From assembly GCA_033557465.1 (NCBI GenBank), contig CM066040.1:328060297-328124296 (forward strand): 64,000 bases of DNA, read 5' to 3'. Both the position numbers and the translations under genes were made by a program. This document shows positions 10,858-21,487 of the stretch, in pieces (position 1 is the first letter of the stretch; every line of letters starts with the position of its first letter). Below the pieces are notes generated by a model that saw nothing but the letters and a program-made list of their open reading frames with translations, was not told the origin of the DNA and did no database searches. Source of the stretch: Ichthyophis bannanicus (lineage: Eukaryota; Chordata; Amphibia; Gymnophiona; Ichthyophiidae).

Positions 10858-12471
10858 TAGAGGATTTTTTCCTTGCAGCATCGGCTGTAGATTTGGACAA
10901 TCTATCCAGTGTGATATTGTCAGCATCTATCTCATTAGCCTTCTCCTACCAATTCTTGCCAAAGAGATTTTCTCCTGTGCAAGGAATGTTTCCTAATTTA
11001 TCCTGTACCCAAATTTCCAAGTCAGATGCCTGAAGCCAGGCAATCCGACGTGCACCAATGGCAATAGCAGAGGTTCTGCTTATGCTCTCAAAACAGTCAA
11101 AGGCTGCACGATTTACAAACTTGGAAACATTCTGAGCATGTTTGACTAGAGTAAGATAGTCTTGCCTTTTGTCATCAGGAAGGAGGGGTCTCATAAGCTC
11201 CAAGTCTCCTGTGACCTCTTTAAGGAACATTCCCATATACAAGAATATAGGAACTGATCCTAGCTGAGAGCATGGAAGCTTGGAAGCATCGATGCCCAAA
11301 GGCATCAAGAGTCCTACATTCATGACCTGGAGGATAGGATGCATGTCTCTTTGCACTTTTCAACCTTCTCATGGCTGATTCCACCGCCATTGAATCGTGT
11401 GGTAATTGAGTTTTTTGAAAGCCAGGACAAGGTGGAACTCAATACATGGTATCGAGTCTTCGAGAATGAGGAGATGTGGTTAAAGGTGTTTCCCACATCC
11501 TTAGCATAAGATCATGTAAAATCTCATGAATAGGCAGAGTAGCTGCCTCTTTGGGAGCCTTAGGGTATTGGAGAATTTTCAATTCCTTTGCCCTATGCTC
11601 TTTTTCAGGAGATACTGTGATGGAAAGGCCTCAGGCCACATCACGGATAAAGTCCTGAAAGGACATATCCTCTGGAGGAGACATTCTGCGCTGAGGAGAA
11701 GAGGAATCCTCGGGGAGAAGTACTCTTGTATCAGCAGAGTCTTCGGAGTCTTCAGACTCATCATTCAAAATACCTCTGATCCCAGTGATCGTGCAAAGCA
11801 CGGTACCGGTATCGATCGAAGTTGGTATCGGGTTGTTCCGGTACCGATCTGTCGATGCCGGATACATAGGCATGACTCGGTATGGGTGGCATACCCGCTG
11901 ATGCTAATGCAGTCGGTACCGGTTCCAGTACCGGTGTCGGTTGAGGTGTCTGAAGTGGTTTCAACGGTACAGAAGCCTGGAGAAGAGCTGCTAGACTGCG
12001 TTCGATAGCAAGGAATCTCTGGTCTATTGACGCTGCCGATGCTTGGGTGTTGGTACCTGTAGAAGCGGCCGGAACCCCAGAGCATGGCGCCAGTAGTTTT
12101 GCCGAGGTTGAGGCCTGGAGAACATCCTGGAGCCCCGTTAGTGCTTTGGAAGCCAAAGCCTCCTGCCGGGGAACTTTTGCCGGTGAAAATTCCTCAAGGG
12201 CAACGCCAGGGGCATCTCGATACTTAGGAGATCTACCCTTTGAGGACTTGCTAGATTTATGTTTAGTTACCTGAGATCCATGGGAGGAAGATGAGGCCCT
12301 GGAGGACGTCGATGCAACAGATGACACGTCTGACATCATTCCACAGGAGGGGTACTCTGAAATAGAGTGGTCAGGACCTAAACATTTGAGACACCAATTA
12401 TGGGTGTCAGTGACGGAAATAGTACCGCCACATTTAGAACATTTCTTAAAACCTGAAGTAGGTTTTTCCAT
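10858..12471 (-). pseudogene. DIRS-A gag-like protein remnant
   Basis: From 12471 the frame encodes a Cys/His motif (KKCSKCGGTI ... CLKCLGPDH), followed by a Ser-rich stretch and a low-complexity Pro/Val region. Frameshifts lead to SPPEDMSFQDFIRDVA and, further on (11356-10946), to the conserved block ARRIAWLQASDLEIWVQDKL...PCTGENLFG, typical of DIRS gag-like proteins. The frame is interrupted by shifts and by L1-A at 10857. Its role would be nucleic acid binding and particle formation. The copy is not intact. Confidence 0.8.
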
Positions 12472-13756
12472 TTTTAAGGAAAAAATTGGGCCTAGTGCCC
12501 AAAATGGCGCCTAGTGCCAAGGAAAAACATTTCCAAAGTAAAACACCTCAGAAACTATAATTTTTTTTTTTTTTAAAGAAAGAAGAAAGAACCGGCAGTA
12601 CTGGTATGGCATCGAAGGAAGGCAGACACGACCACAAAAACAAAGATTAAAAACGAAACTTTTTCTGCAATGACAGGGTATGTGACCTGTCGGCTCCGCA
12701 GAAAATGAAGAACTGGAGAGGAACAGTTGGAAAGGCGGGAAGGCAGCACGCAGGCGCTGTGGGATACTCCCAAAAGCTTTCCTATTGGACGCTGGGGAGC
12801 GTTCCTGCACAGGCTCCGTCGGTACCCATATGTGAGGACTACATTCCTGCTTGTTCCTGGAGATAAACATATTTTGTTTTCTCTGAACTGCTGTTTGGTG
12901 TTTGAACAAAAAAAAAACCCTTTCCACCACATGCCACACATGCATATTGAGATTTTTTTAGGTCTATCTTTATATCCTTTATGTCGAAAATCACTGACCA
13001 TTTTAGTAGTCTCCTTCTGGACCGACTCCATCCTTTTGAAGATGCAGTTTCGAATTGTACACAGTACTCCAGATGAGATCTCACTAGGGATTTGTACAAA
13101 GGCACTATCATCTCTTTTTCCTCCTGACCATTCCTCTCCCTATGCACCCAAGCATTCTTCTGAATTTTGCCACCACCTTTTCTGTTTGACCATTTTAAGA
13201 TCATCTGATACGATCACCCTCATGTCCCACCTTTCTTTCATGCACTGAATTACTTCAACCCCTATACTGTACCACTCCCTTTTTTGCAGCCCACATGCAT
13301 GACCTTGTATTTTTTAGCATTAAATCTCAGCTGTCAAATTCTCAATTATTCTTCAAGATTCACTAGATCCCTTCTCATATTATCCATACCTTCTAGGTGA
13401 CTACCTATTGCAGATTCTGGTATTACCCACAAAGAGGTAAACCTTTCCCAATAGACATTCTGGAATATCACTTACAAAAATGTTATAAAGAACTGGACCA
13501 AGGACAAATCCTGTGGCACACCATTGGTAACAGCCCTTCAGAGTAAACTCCATTTACTACTACTCTCTGCTGCCTCCCACTCAACCAGTTTCTTACCCAG
13601 TCGTTCACTTTCGGGTCCATCCCAATGGCACGGAGTTTATTTATAGGTCATCAATGAGAAACGATGTCAAAGGCCTTGCTGAAATAGCTCTCCTATGAGT
13701 TAGGTCAATTATCAGAGGATATTTAATCACGTGATCGAAAAAACTGCGTCCCTCCA

Positions 13757-13803
13757 CTATAAATAGAGATTTCCACCACTGTTATTGCACTACTACCCCT
13801 TAT
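13757..13803 (+). repeat. MITE left TIR, outer part
   Basis: CCACTATAAATAGAGATTTC and the following bases are the inverse of 16302-16348. The arm continues at about 15583 beyond L2-a. Confidence 0.8.
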
Positions 13804-15580
13804 TTATTTATTTATTTATTTAGCTGTATTTATATCCCGCTTTTCACCGGGTCAAAGCGGCGTCACACAAAAGGGGGGGGAATTACGTGTAGGGGTGGGG
13901 CCATCACCGGGAGGCTACATTGATGATTTCAACATAAGATATGGGACAGACTTTGGACATGGACAGATTTTGGATATGGACAAATTTTTGGACATGGTTG
14001 GGACAGTACAGCTTGAGTTGAGTGGTCATGGTGGGGGGATCAGAGGTTATTTCGCTTTTTGGTGGGAGTCATGTTGAGGTATTCGTGAAACAGGATGGTT
14101 TTCAGCTGCTTCCTAAAAGATAGTAAATCGGTGTTATTTCGGAGACAGTTCGGTAGAGAGTTCCATAAGGATGGTGCGTACAGTTCAAAGGCTCGATTGC
14201 AGGTTCGTTGCGAGCATTTGGTTCTTTTATGAGGGACGGTGAGGGAGTTGCTGAGGGCCTGTCTGGTGGCTCTGCCGTGAGCTGGATGAGATAGTAGGGT
14301 GTGAAGTTGGGAGTTTCGGGTTTGATGTATGGCCTTGTGGGTGAGTAGGATGGCTTTGTATTTAGTCCTTGCTTCGAGGGGGAGTATGTGCAGGTCCTTC
14401 AAAATCAGGGTGATGTGGTCGGTCTTCTTTGCTCCTTGTATGATTCTCGCTGTAGTGTTCAATGCTGTTCGGAGGGGGTTCGTCTGTGTGGTTGGAAGTC
14501 CATGGTATAATATATTACAATAGTCCAGATGTGGGAGCATCATGGCTTGCATTACAGTTCGGAAGTCTTGATGTTCAAGGAGGGGTCTGAGACGTTGGAC
14601 AGTCCTTGCTTTGTGGAATATAGTTCCGGAGGTTTTGGAGATTTGTTGCTTTAAGGTGAGTGCTTGGTCGATGATAATGCCCAGGTACCTTATTTGTGGC
14701 TGTATTTGAATATTTGTGGTGCCAATGTGGAGGTGTGGAGGTGGTGAAAAGTCTGGATCTTTTGTGACTATGAGGGCTTCTGTCTTCTTTATGTTGATGG
14801 AGAGGTTGTTTGCTTGTAACCAGTTGGACACCTCTGTGAAGCATGTTGATAGATGGGTGTTTGTTTTGTTCGTGGTTGTAATGGGGGCATAGAGCATGAT
14901 ATCATCTGCGTAAATGTGAAAGCTGATGTTGTGGGTGCGTATGACTGAGCAGAGTGGCTGGAGGTAGATGTTGAAAAGCATGGCAGATAGTGTGGATCCT
15001 TGGGGGACTCCTTGGTGTTGTTGGAATGGGGGGATGTCGAGTTGCTGGTGCGGATTAATTGCTTTCTGTTTGTTAGATATGATTGGAACCATTGAAGTAC
15101 AGTGTCTTTGATCCCGATTGCTTGTAGTCTGTGTAGGAGGATGTTGTGGGAGATGGTGTCGAAAGCTGCAGATATGTCAAGGAAGATCATGGCATATCCA
15201 GAGTGTTTTTCTTGCGTTCCTATGAGGAGAGTGTTCATCAGTGTGGTCATGAGGGTCTCGACTCCATGTAGAGGGCGGAATCCGTGTTGTTGTGGGTCGA
15301 GTATGTTGTTAAGATCAAGGTGTTCCTGTAGTTGCTGCTGGACGATCTTCTCGATTATCTTGGCGGTGAAGGGTAGGCTTGCTATGGGTCTATAAGATGC
15401 TGGGTCTAGAGGGTCCAGGTTTTGTTTTTTTAATGATGGTCGGATGATTGTGGTTTTGAGGGCATCTGGCATGCTTCCTTGGGAGAAGGATTCCCTGACG
15501 ATGTGGGCTAGTGGTATGCTCAGTTCATTTCGTGTTTTCTTTATCCAGTCAGAGGGGCATGGGTTCGTTGCGAGCATAAG
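13801..15580 (-). mobile_element. L2-a, 5'-truncated L2-type LINE
   Basis: Minus-strand LINE whose 3' end is GCTTTGACCCGGTGAAAAGC, then GGGATATAAATACAGC and (AAAT)n at 13801-13830. Coding covers RT and the C-terminus only, so it is 5'-truncated near 15580. It sits inside the left TIR of the MITE. Its tail matches the tail of the SINE at 51571-53405, which suggests the LINE machinery mobilises that SINE. Confidence 0.85.
14040..15577 (-). pseudogene. L2-a reverse transcriptase, 5'-truncated and frameshifted
   Basis: The minus-strand frame from 15577 gives ASYRPIASLPFTAKIIEK, DPQQHGFRPLHGVETL and FLDISAAFDTISHNILL. A frameshift near 15040 leads to HQGVPQGSTLSAMLFNIYL and HIYADDIMLYAPI (YADD intact). 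The C-terminal domain ends with APSLWNSLPNCLR and FRKQLKTILF, typical of L2-clade ORF2. The endonuclease half is missing. Only one shift breaks about 510 codons, so this copy is younger than its MITE host. Confidence 0.85.
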
Positions 15581-16099
15581 TGCTTTATAGATATTACACT
15601 GGCTCTCAAGTAAAATAGCTAATCAATTTTAGACGGAACCAATGGTCTCAGTTTGAAATTGGCAATGCCTGGAATTTTTCTCTGTCAAAAAGCATGCCTA
15701 CGTTACATCAACGACCATTATATGGTTCCTGAATTAATTGGGTTCCTGTAGTTGTATAGTAGAAAAAAGGTGCAATTTTGCTATAATGAAAGAACTTTGT
15801 CTGCCATATTTTCTCTGTAGATAGAGCTAATCCTTAAATTTGCCCCCTGAAGAAAGAACTGAAACGCAAGAGCGGTACCTGGAAGGTGGCGTTGGGGAAA
15901 TTTATGAACAGCTCCTAACGGATTCTAAGATAAGTGCCAAGAGCAGTCTTTAAGATAAACAAAAACTCTGTGTAAGCACTGAAATTTCTACAATTACAGT
16001 TTTTTAAAAAACAACCGTGATCTCTAGGATGGAGAAATTCAAGAGCAGCATTTGAGACATTCAATACTTTGTATAAGATTCACAATTGAGAAATACTGA

Positions 16100-16348
16100 G
16101 ATACACCTTTTTTCTACTATACAATTACAGGAACCCAATTAATTCAGGAACCATATAATGGTCATTGATGTAACGTAGGCATGCTTTTTGACGGAGAAAA
16201 ATTCCAGGCAGTGCCGATTTCAAACTGAGACCATTGGTTCCGTCTAAAATTGATTAGCTATTTTACTTGAGAGCTAGTGTAATATCTATAAAGCACTTTT
16301 ATAAGGGGTAGTAGTGCAATAACAGTGGTGGAAATCTCTATTTATAGT
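16100..16348 (-). repeat. MITE right TIR
   Basis: Inverse of 13757-13803 plus 15583-15780. It is uninterrupted and so shows what the left arm looked like before L2-a inserted. Confidence 0.8.
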
Positions 16349-17250
16349 GGAAATAGCTCTCATGGCATTCAATTTTCCAGTTATCCAGTAAAAAAAATCA
16401 ATCTGATTTGTCTGACAAGACCTACCTCTAGTAAAGCTATGCTGGATCTTGTAATCCCTTGGAGTCCAAAAAACGTACTATCCTCTGCTTTAGCCGCATT
16501 TCCATTAATTTAGTCACCAGAGGTTAGACTAATGATTGTAGTTCCCACCTCTCCCTTACTTCTGCTTTTGTTGACAGGAATCAAATTTGCCTATCTACAG
16601 TCCGCTAGAATCACGTCTGATTCTAAAGAAGCAGCGAGAAGATCAAACAGCGAGCTGCCACTACTTCCAGAATCTGTTTTCAGTACCATCAAATGAATCC
16701 TGCCCAGCCCTATCGCTTTATTTACTTTTAGTTTAACTAGCTCCTCACAGTCTTCTGAAAATCATTCAAGATCTATCTATTTATGTATATTACTGAGATC
16801 CCATTCCCCACCCTTCATCTGTGAACAGAGAACAGAAATATTTAAGCTATTTTGCTTTATCCTCATCAGCCTCTACATATTCTTCCCCTTCATCCTTGAG
16901 CCTCACAATGCCACTTTTGCACTTCCTCCTGTAACTAATATATCTAAAATAAAAGTTGTGCCCTCATATTTTACTCCGCTATTTTTTCTTCTATTTGCAT
17001 CTTTGTTTTTCTGACTGCTTTACCAGCTTCTCTTAGCTTCTCCAGACACTGTTGTTTGTTCTCCTCTTTCTGCTCTTACAGTTTATGAATTCTAGCTTTC
17101 TTTTCCTTGCCTTTTAAGCTTCTTCCTTTGAAAATCATAGCAGTCTCCCTTTCCACTTAATTGTATGAGTTATCATAACAAAAAGTTTCATTGTCCTTAA
17201 AATACCTCCTTTCATTTTACCCCTGTTCCACTTCCCTCAGATGCTCCCAT

Positions 17251-18579
17251 CCTGCTAACAACTCCACGAGGTGTTCTCCCATCTTGATAAAGATAGTTCT
17301 CCTGACGTCTCGGACCCTTGTTTTTAAATGAACCATCTCCATCGGCATCCTAATACTGAAGCATATCATCTAGTAATCTCTAGACGCCAAATGATCACCC
17401 ATTTGGAGCCAGTGAAAGGATATAAGGTGCCTTAGGTGAACCTCAACCCTTGTGCCCCCTGCTCCCACTTCTGCCCCTTCACTGCCCCTTAGTTGCCGTT
17501 GCCATTCCCCTCAAGGACCTGCAGCAGTGGCAATGACTTCAAACATCCCCACAGCACTTACCTAGACCTCTTGCGCGTAAGGCTGTTTAGCTTCTGTCAC
17601 CTCCAATGCTTGATACTAACGTCCTTTTGCATGGGAGGCAGCTTGGGGGGGGGGAGAGCGGAGGGGTTTGTGGCAAAGAGCAGGGCATTTAAAGCTAAAC
17701 TATAGATTCTAATAGCCAGGGAAGTGTAAGGTTTAAAGTTTACCTAGGATGCCAACACCTTGAACCAACTTTGGGGCCGGCCCTGATGTCATCTGTGTCT
17801 TCCTATAGATGTGGGTTAGATTACACTTATGCTGAGTGGATATGTTGGGTTTTTCTGTCCTTTTTGTGTTCAATGGGTTTGTTTGTCTTTTTTTTTGGGG
17901 GGGGGGGTGAGGGGAGAGTCAGGTTCCTGAAGACATGAGGCTTTTCTTGGAATTATCTAGAAGGTTGTTAATATATTATAGAGGACGTTTATACTCAATG
18001 ACGTTTCAATGAGGTTCTATCACAAGCATAGAAGCAAAAGAAAATAATTAAGTTAGTGTCCTGCAGTTTTCAAGGATTGAACACACCTATCCAAAAGAAA
18101 AGATTGCCAACACAGATAAGGAAGTTGAAGGCTGACTTGCTATTCCTCCAAGAGACTCAGTGGTCATTGGAGGAGCAAAGACAAGTTTACACTGCAGCCT
18201 ATAAGCCCCACAGGTAAAGTGCGTGGGGAGGGGGGGGAGGGGGGGGAGGGTCGCTATATTTATCTCTAGAAAGTGCAAATTCTTAACGATCAAGCACATC
18301 CTGGATGAACATTGGTGATATATTATTTTGAATAGCATGCTTAATTGATAAATAAAACAAAAAAAGGAATGTAAGGTGATAGCCCAATAAAAAGTAGTTT
18401 TATACATTTTTAGACTAGCTTTTGAAGGTTCAAAGCTTGTTCCTCAGGTCAGGACAAGGTTTGAATCTTCAAAAGCTAAGTCTGCAAACTGCATAAATTC
18501 CTTTGAATATGCCAACCATGGTTTTCAGTGAATTTGATCACCTTATGTTTGGTATATGAATATGTAGATGGCCTAAGAT
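17251..18579. other. Unassigned spacer with G-run and hairpin
   Basis: No supported gene. It contains G-rich runs at about 17646-17660, 17898-17910 and 18220-18250. An imperfect hairpin (GCTTTTGAAG ... CTTCAAAAGC) lies at 18417-18474. The rest is AT-rich sequence without recognisable motifs. Confidence 0.5.
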
Positions 18580-18944
18580 TTGGTTGAGAGGGAGGTGATA
18601 AAGAGTACAGTACAGGTAAATGGAGCTCACTCTGAGGAGACGGAGGTTACCAGTGTTTGCCACAAGGATCTGTCCTTGGTCCGATTCTTTATAACATCTT
18701 TGTTAGTGATATTGCAAAAGGGCTGTCAGGTAAGGTTTGCCTGTTTGCGGATGATGCCAAAATCACAATAAACACCCAGTATGGTTATGGTTATAGTTAA
18801 AACTTATTTAATATACCGCAACAGTGCATAGCAATCTATGTGGTGTAGATAACATGAGGAGGGATCTAGCTAAGCTTGACGAATGATCAAGAATTTGGCA
18901 GCTGAGATTTAATACTAAAAAATGCAGGGTCATAGGTTTAGGTT

Positions 18945-19430
18945 TATTAAAACTTGTTATACCGCTCGATACCGTAGGCGTCCGAGCGGTTTACAATAAA
19001 TAAAATCAGGCAAGTTAGTTAAAACAAGCACTCGGCTGCAGAAAAAGAAAAGGAACGCCATCAAATCAAAGAAAAGTAGAGGAGAAAGGAAAGAGGAGAT
19101 AAGAACAGAAGTAAGCTAAAATCAGGAAATAATAATGCATGTGTACAAACAAGGGAGAGGGGGAAGGAGAAGACAAACATTCTGTGAAAGGACATGGTAA
19201 CGAGAAGGGGGGAGGAATGGGCTAGGGAGGAGGATCAAACGCAAGGCAGAAAAGATGGGTTTTGAGTTGGGATTTGAATGTTTGGTATGAGCTTTCTGCA
19301 CGGAGGGGGGGGGGGGGGAGTGAGTTCCAAAGACTTGGAACCAAGAAATAGAAAGCAGAGGAGCGGGTTTTGCACTTAGGCTGCAAAAATTCAAGGGAGT
19401 GTAAGGGGCAAAGTAACTTCTGTCCACGAA
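18945..19430 (-). mobile_element. L2-type LINE 3' fragment within CR1-A
   Basis: Minus-strand reading shows FLVPSLWNSLPPPPLR and TFKSQLKTHLF, the C-terminal signature of L2-clade ORF2. It is followed by a 3' end with the CCGCTCG...GGTATAACAAG type tail at 18945-18990. A (G)n run near 19305 breaks the frame. No ORF2 catalytic part is present. Confidence 0.75.
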
Positions 19431-19596
19431 AGAAGAGTGTGACCTGGGCGTGATAATTTCTGATGATCTTAAGGTGGCTAAACAGGTAGAAAAGGTGATG
19501 GCAAAAGTCAGAAGGATGCTTGGGTGCACAGGGAGAAGAATGGCCAGCAGAAAAAAAGGAGGCGATAGTGCCTCTGTATAGGTCTCTGGTGCGACC

Positions 19597-20541
19597 TGTG
19601 ATAAGGAAGCTTATCATAGCTCAGGAAGGAGCTATAGAAAAGGTGAAGTGACTCTGAACAAGCAACCTGTCAGTTCTGGTAGAAATAAGAAAACAGAATT
19701 TTCCCATAAAAGACTACCAGTCCCAGAATGCACCAGGTTTCCAACAGCCATTAGAGGAGCTGAGGTGGGGAAACGTGTGTTCAATCAGGAGGGCTATGAG
19801 GTAATCCCTAAGCACTCATCTCAAAGGGCAGGGCCTGATTCAGCACAGCTGCGCTGTGTTAGGGAGGAGCACTCATCTAAGCAGAATAAAGGTAGAGTTT
19901 ATTCTACAGAGAATTATCCTCAGGATCATCATCATCTTCATGATCAACTTGGATATCCTCAGTTTCATCTGAAGGATTATCAGAAGCAGAAGCCAAACCG
20001 GATGGACAGAGAGGGAAAGAAACCCTTTGGAAGAAAGAGGAGAAAAGCCTTTGAGAGGTCTAGAAGAGTCCAGAGCAGTACGTATATTGGGAGGCATTCC
20101 AAGGGCCAGCATACACCATTGGACTGGGGAAAGCCAGAGGAATGGTGCTGCAGAGCTAGGAATCTCCAGACGGTACCTGTGAGGGAGACGGCTGCACGTG
20201 GAAGGGACCCTAAGACTCATGCCAGAAGGTATGTGAAGAGAGATCCAGTGTCCAGAGATCTGGATTGGAAGGCTGGACATAAGAACTGGACTACATACTG
20301 GCCAGGCTATATAGAGAGGAACTCTAACAGCAATGGAAGCTCAGGTATGAACACTGATCTATGCCCTAGCTATAACCTTGAAAGACAGCAGGGAACCAAG
20401 TATTCTCCTGAAAGTGCTCCATTGGGAGATTCATCTATGCCAATCCATGATATTGAACCCATGCTTGTTGAAGAAGAGGGGGTGATAGCATATGAAGAAT
20501 CTGTTTACATGGACTGCTCTCTGTCTAAACTCCTTTGGTGA
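19597..20541 (+). CDS. LTR-2 ORF, unknown basic protein with acidic tail
   Basis: The frame is open from the first base of the element (TGT GAT AAG GAA, i.e. CDKEAYHSSGRS) for 314 codons to a stop at 20539. There is no ATG for over 100 codons. It is rich in K, R, S, H and Q. The end carries a W/Y-rich stretch (KNWTTYWPGYIERN), then an acidic tail DIEPMLVEEE ... YMDCSLSK, matching the tails of the other four copies. I recognise no domain. If translated, it is probably the C-terminal part of an ORF that starts upstream in the parent retroelement's internal region. That is inference from the missing start. Confidence 0.5.
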   Translation, partial: CDKEAYHSSGRSYRKGEVTLNKQPVSSGRNKKTEFSHKRLPVPECTRFPTAIRGAEVGKRVFNQEGYEVIPKHSSQRAGPDSAQLRCVREEHSSKQNKGRVYSTENYPQDHHHLHDQLGYPQFHLKDYQKQKPNRMDREGKKPFGRKRRKAFERSRRVQSSTYIGRHSKGQHTPLDWGKPEEWCCRARNLQTVPVRETAARGRDPKTHARRYVKRDPVSRDLDWKAGHKNWTTYWPGYIERNSNSNGSSGMNTDLCPSYNLERQQGTKYSPESAPLGDSSMPIHDIEPMLVEEEGVIAYEESVYMDCSLSKLLW

Positions 20542-21170
20542 TTTCATGTTATAAAGTACAGCAACCATCACAAAGAAATACAAACTTGTTCTTTAATCTA
20601 CTCAGAAAAGCTCTTGAGTAGGATTTTTAGCCACGCAGTAGAAAGCAAGCCAGCTAAGGGGTTTCAGCTGGATAACTGCTAGCAATTGAGCCTTACCTAA
20701 TTGCTTGTGAGCTAGGAGAGAATCACTTCTGAATCTATGTGGGAAGATATAAGAAGTTAACCTGAAAAGAACAGTTTTTTTCTTTCTTTGTGGCTTTTGG
20801 TTTGTTGTTTTGATACTTGCTAAGAGAATATTAGCTAAGCCTACAGAAAAGACCAGTTTGTTATCAACCAGGTCTTATTTCTTTTGCTTTGATTGCCTGA
20901 TAAGTTAAAATGTTGTTTTCCTGATTTTGTTTTTTCAAGTTTAACACTGAAAGCAAGTAACCTGATTTATGTGCTACCAAGCATATCTGTGTTGGGAGAA
21001 ATAACCCCATAAATAAATATCTTATTGGCTTTACACTTGAGCACAACTAAATTATTGTGAGCAGCTGTGTTGGGTGTGAATGGACTACATTGCCCACAAT
21101 CCCTTGCAAATCATATAGATATATGCACTTGCCAAGAAGTGAACGTTCTCACCCAGGCAGCCGGCTGACA
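20542..21170 (+). other. LTR-2 3' non-coding part
   Basis: AT-rich, with AATAAA at about 21012 and a final segment of some 160 bases including GGACTACATTGCCCACAATC. LTR-5 has a similar phrase (GGACTACAATTCCCAGCAGC) at its 3' end, suggesting homologous 3' parts. Confidence 0.6.
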
Positions 21171-21487
21171 GACCTCCTTTGGAGCATTGTGTGCAATTCT
21201 GGAGACCGCACCTTCAAAAGGCTATAAACAGGATGGAGTCGTTGGAGAGGGTGGCTACCAAAATGGTTACTGGTTTTCATTATAAAGCATATGGAGACAG
21301 ATTTAAAGATCTTGATATGTATTCGTTAGAGGAAAAGTGGATAGAAGAGATATGATAGAGACGTTTAATACCGCCGTGGCATAAATGCACAAAACGAGAG
21401 CCGCTTTCAATTGAAAGCAAGATCGGCTACGAGGGGGCATAGTATGAGGATGGGTTTAAGAAAAGAGGAAGGAAGTCCAAAAAACTG

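Larger units (their letters stand above)
1889..12865 (-). mobile_element. DIRS-A retrotransposon, split by L1-A
   Basis: A DIRS-type tyrosine-recombinase retroelement on the minus strand. A gag-like region lies at 12471-10858, and RT/RNase H coding lies at 3767-1950. The two halves are separated by L1-A, whose 14 bp target duplication shows they were once contiguous. The 5' terminal region is at about 12480-12865 and includes CTACATTCCTGCTTGTTCC, which resembles ends I associate with vertebrate DIRS elements. The 3' part is missing: no methyltransferase-like or tyrosine recombinase domain is seen before LTR-1, so the element is 3'-truncated. Exact termini are uncertain. Confidence 0.8.
13694..16348. 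mobile_element. Long-TIR MITE inserted in CR1-0, split by L2-a
   Basis: About 240 bases at the right end (16100-16348) are the reverse complement of the left end (13757-13803 joined to 15583-15780), with only scattered mismatches. The element has no coding capacity of its own; the spacer is about 15781-16100. A flanking repeat GAAATAGCTCTC is present on both sides (near 13682 and 16350) and matches the CR1-0 coding sequence, so it is a plausible target duplication. The left side has about 60 extra bases before the TIR, so the exact outer end is uncertain. The superfamily is not assigned. Confidence 0.7.
12870..17250 (-). mobile_element. CR1-0, old degenerate CR1 LINE
   Basis: The minus-strand reading is heavily decayed but recognisable CR1 ORF2. 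It includes a segment like PLYKSLVRSHLEYCVQF (near 13070-13115), a GDDxxx-like region, a HGFTRGRSCQTNQIDFF-like block near 16430 and an ISARPLT-type relic of the SKAFDTV block near 13660. It is interrupted by the MITE at 13694-16348. Its 3' part stops where DIRS-A begins near 12870. Many stops and shifts show great age. The 5' limit near 17250 is a guess. Confidence 0.7.
19597..21170 (+). mobile_element. LTR-2, solo-LTR-like element with ORF
   Basis: Inserted into CR1-A between GGTGCGACCT and CCTTTGGAGC. The target GACCT is duplicated (19593-19597 and 21171-21175); because of a shared T the duplication is 4 bp if the element starts TGTGATAAGG, or 5 bp if it starts GTGATAAGG. The 3' end is GGCTGACA. 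AATAAA lies at about 21012, some 160 bases before the 3' end. No terminal direct repeat exists within the 1.57 kb unit, so it behaves like one LTR rather than a complete retroelement. It carries an ORF open from its first base. Confidence 0.8.

Noticed and set aside
19597..21170. A DNA transposon (MITE) identity for the LTR-like family
   Set aside because: The ends are not inverted repeats beyond TGT/ACA, and a poly(A) signal sits at a constant 150-175 bases from the 3' end in four copies, which fits an LTR better.
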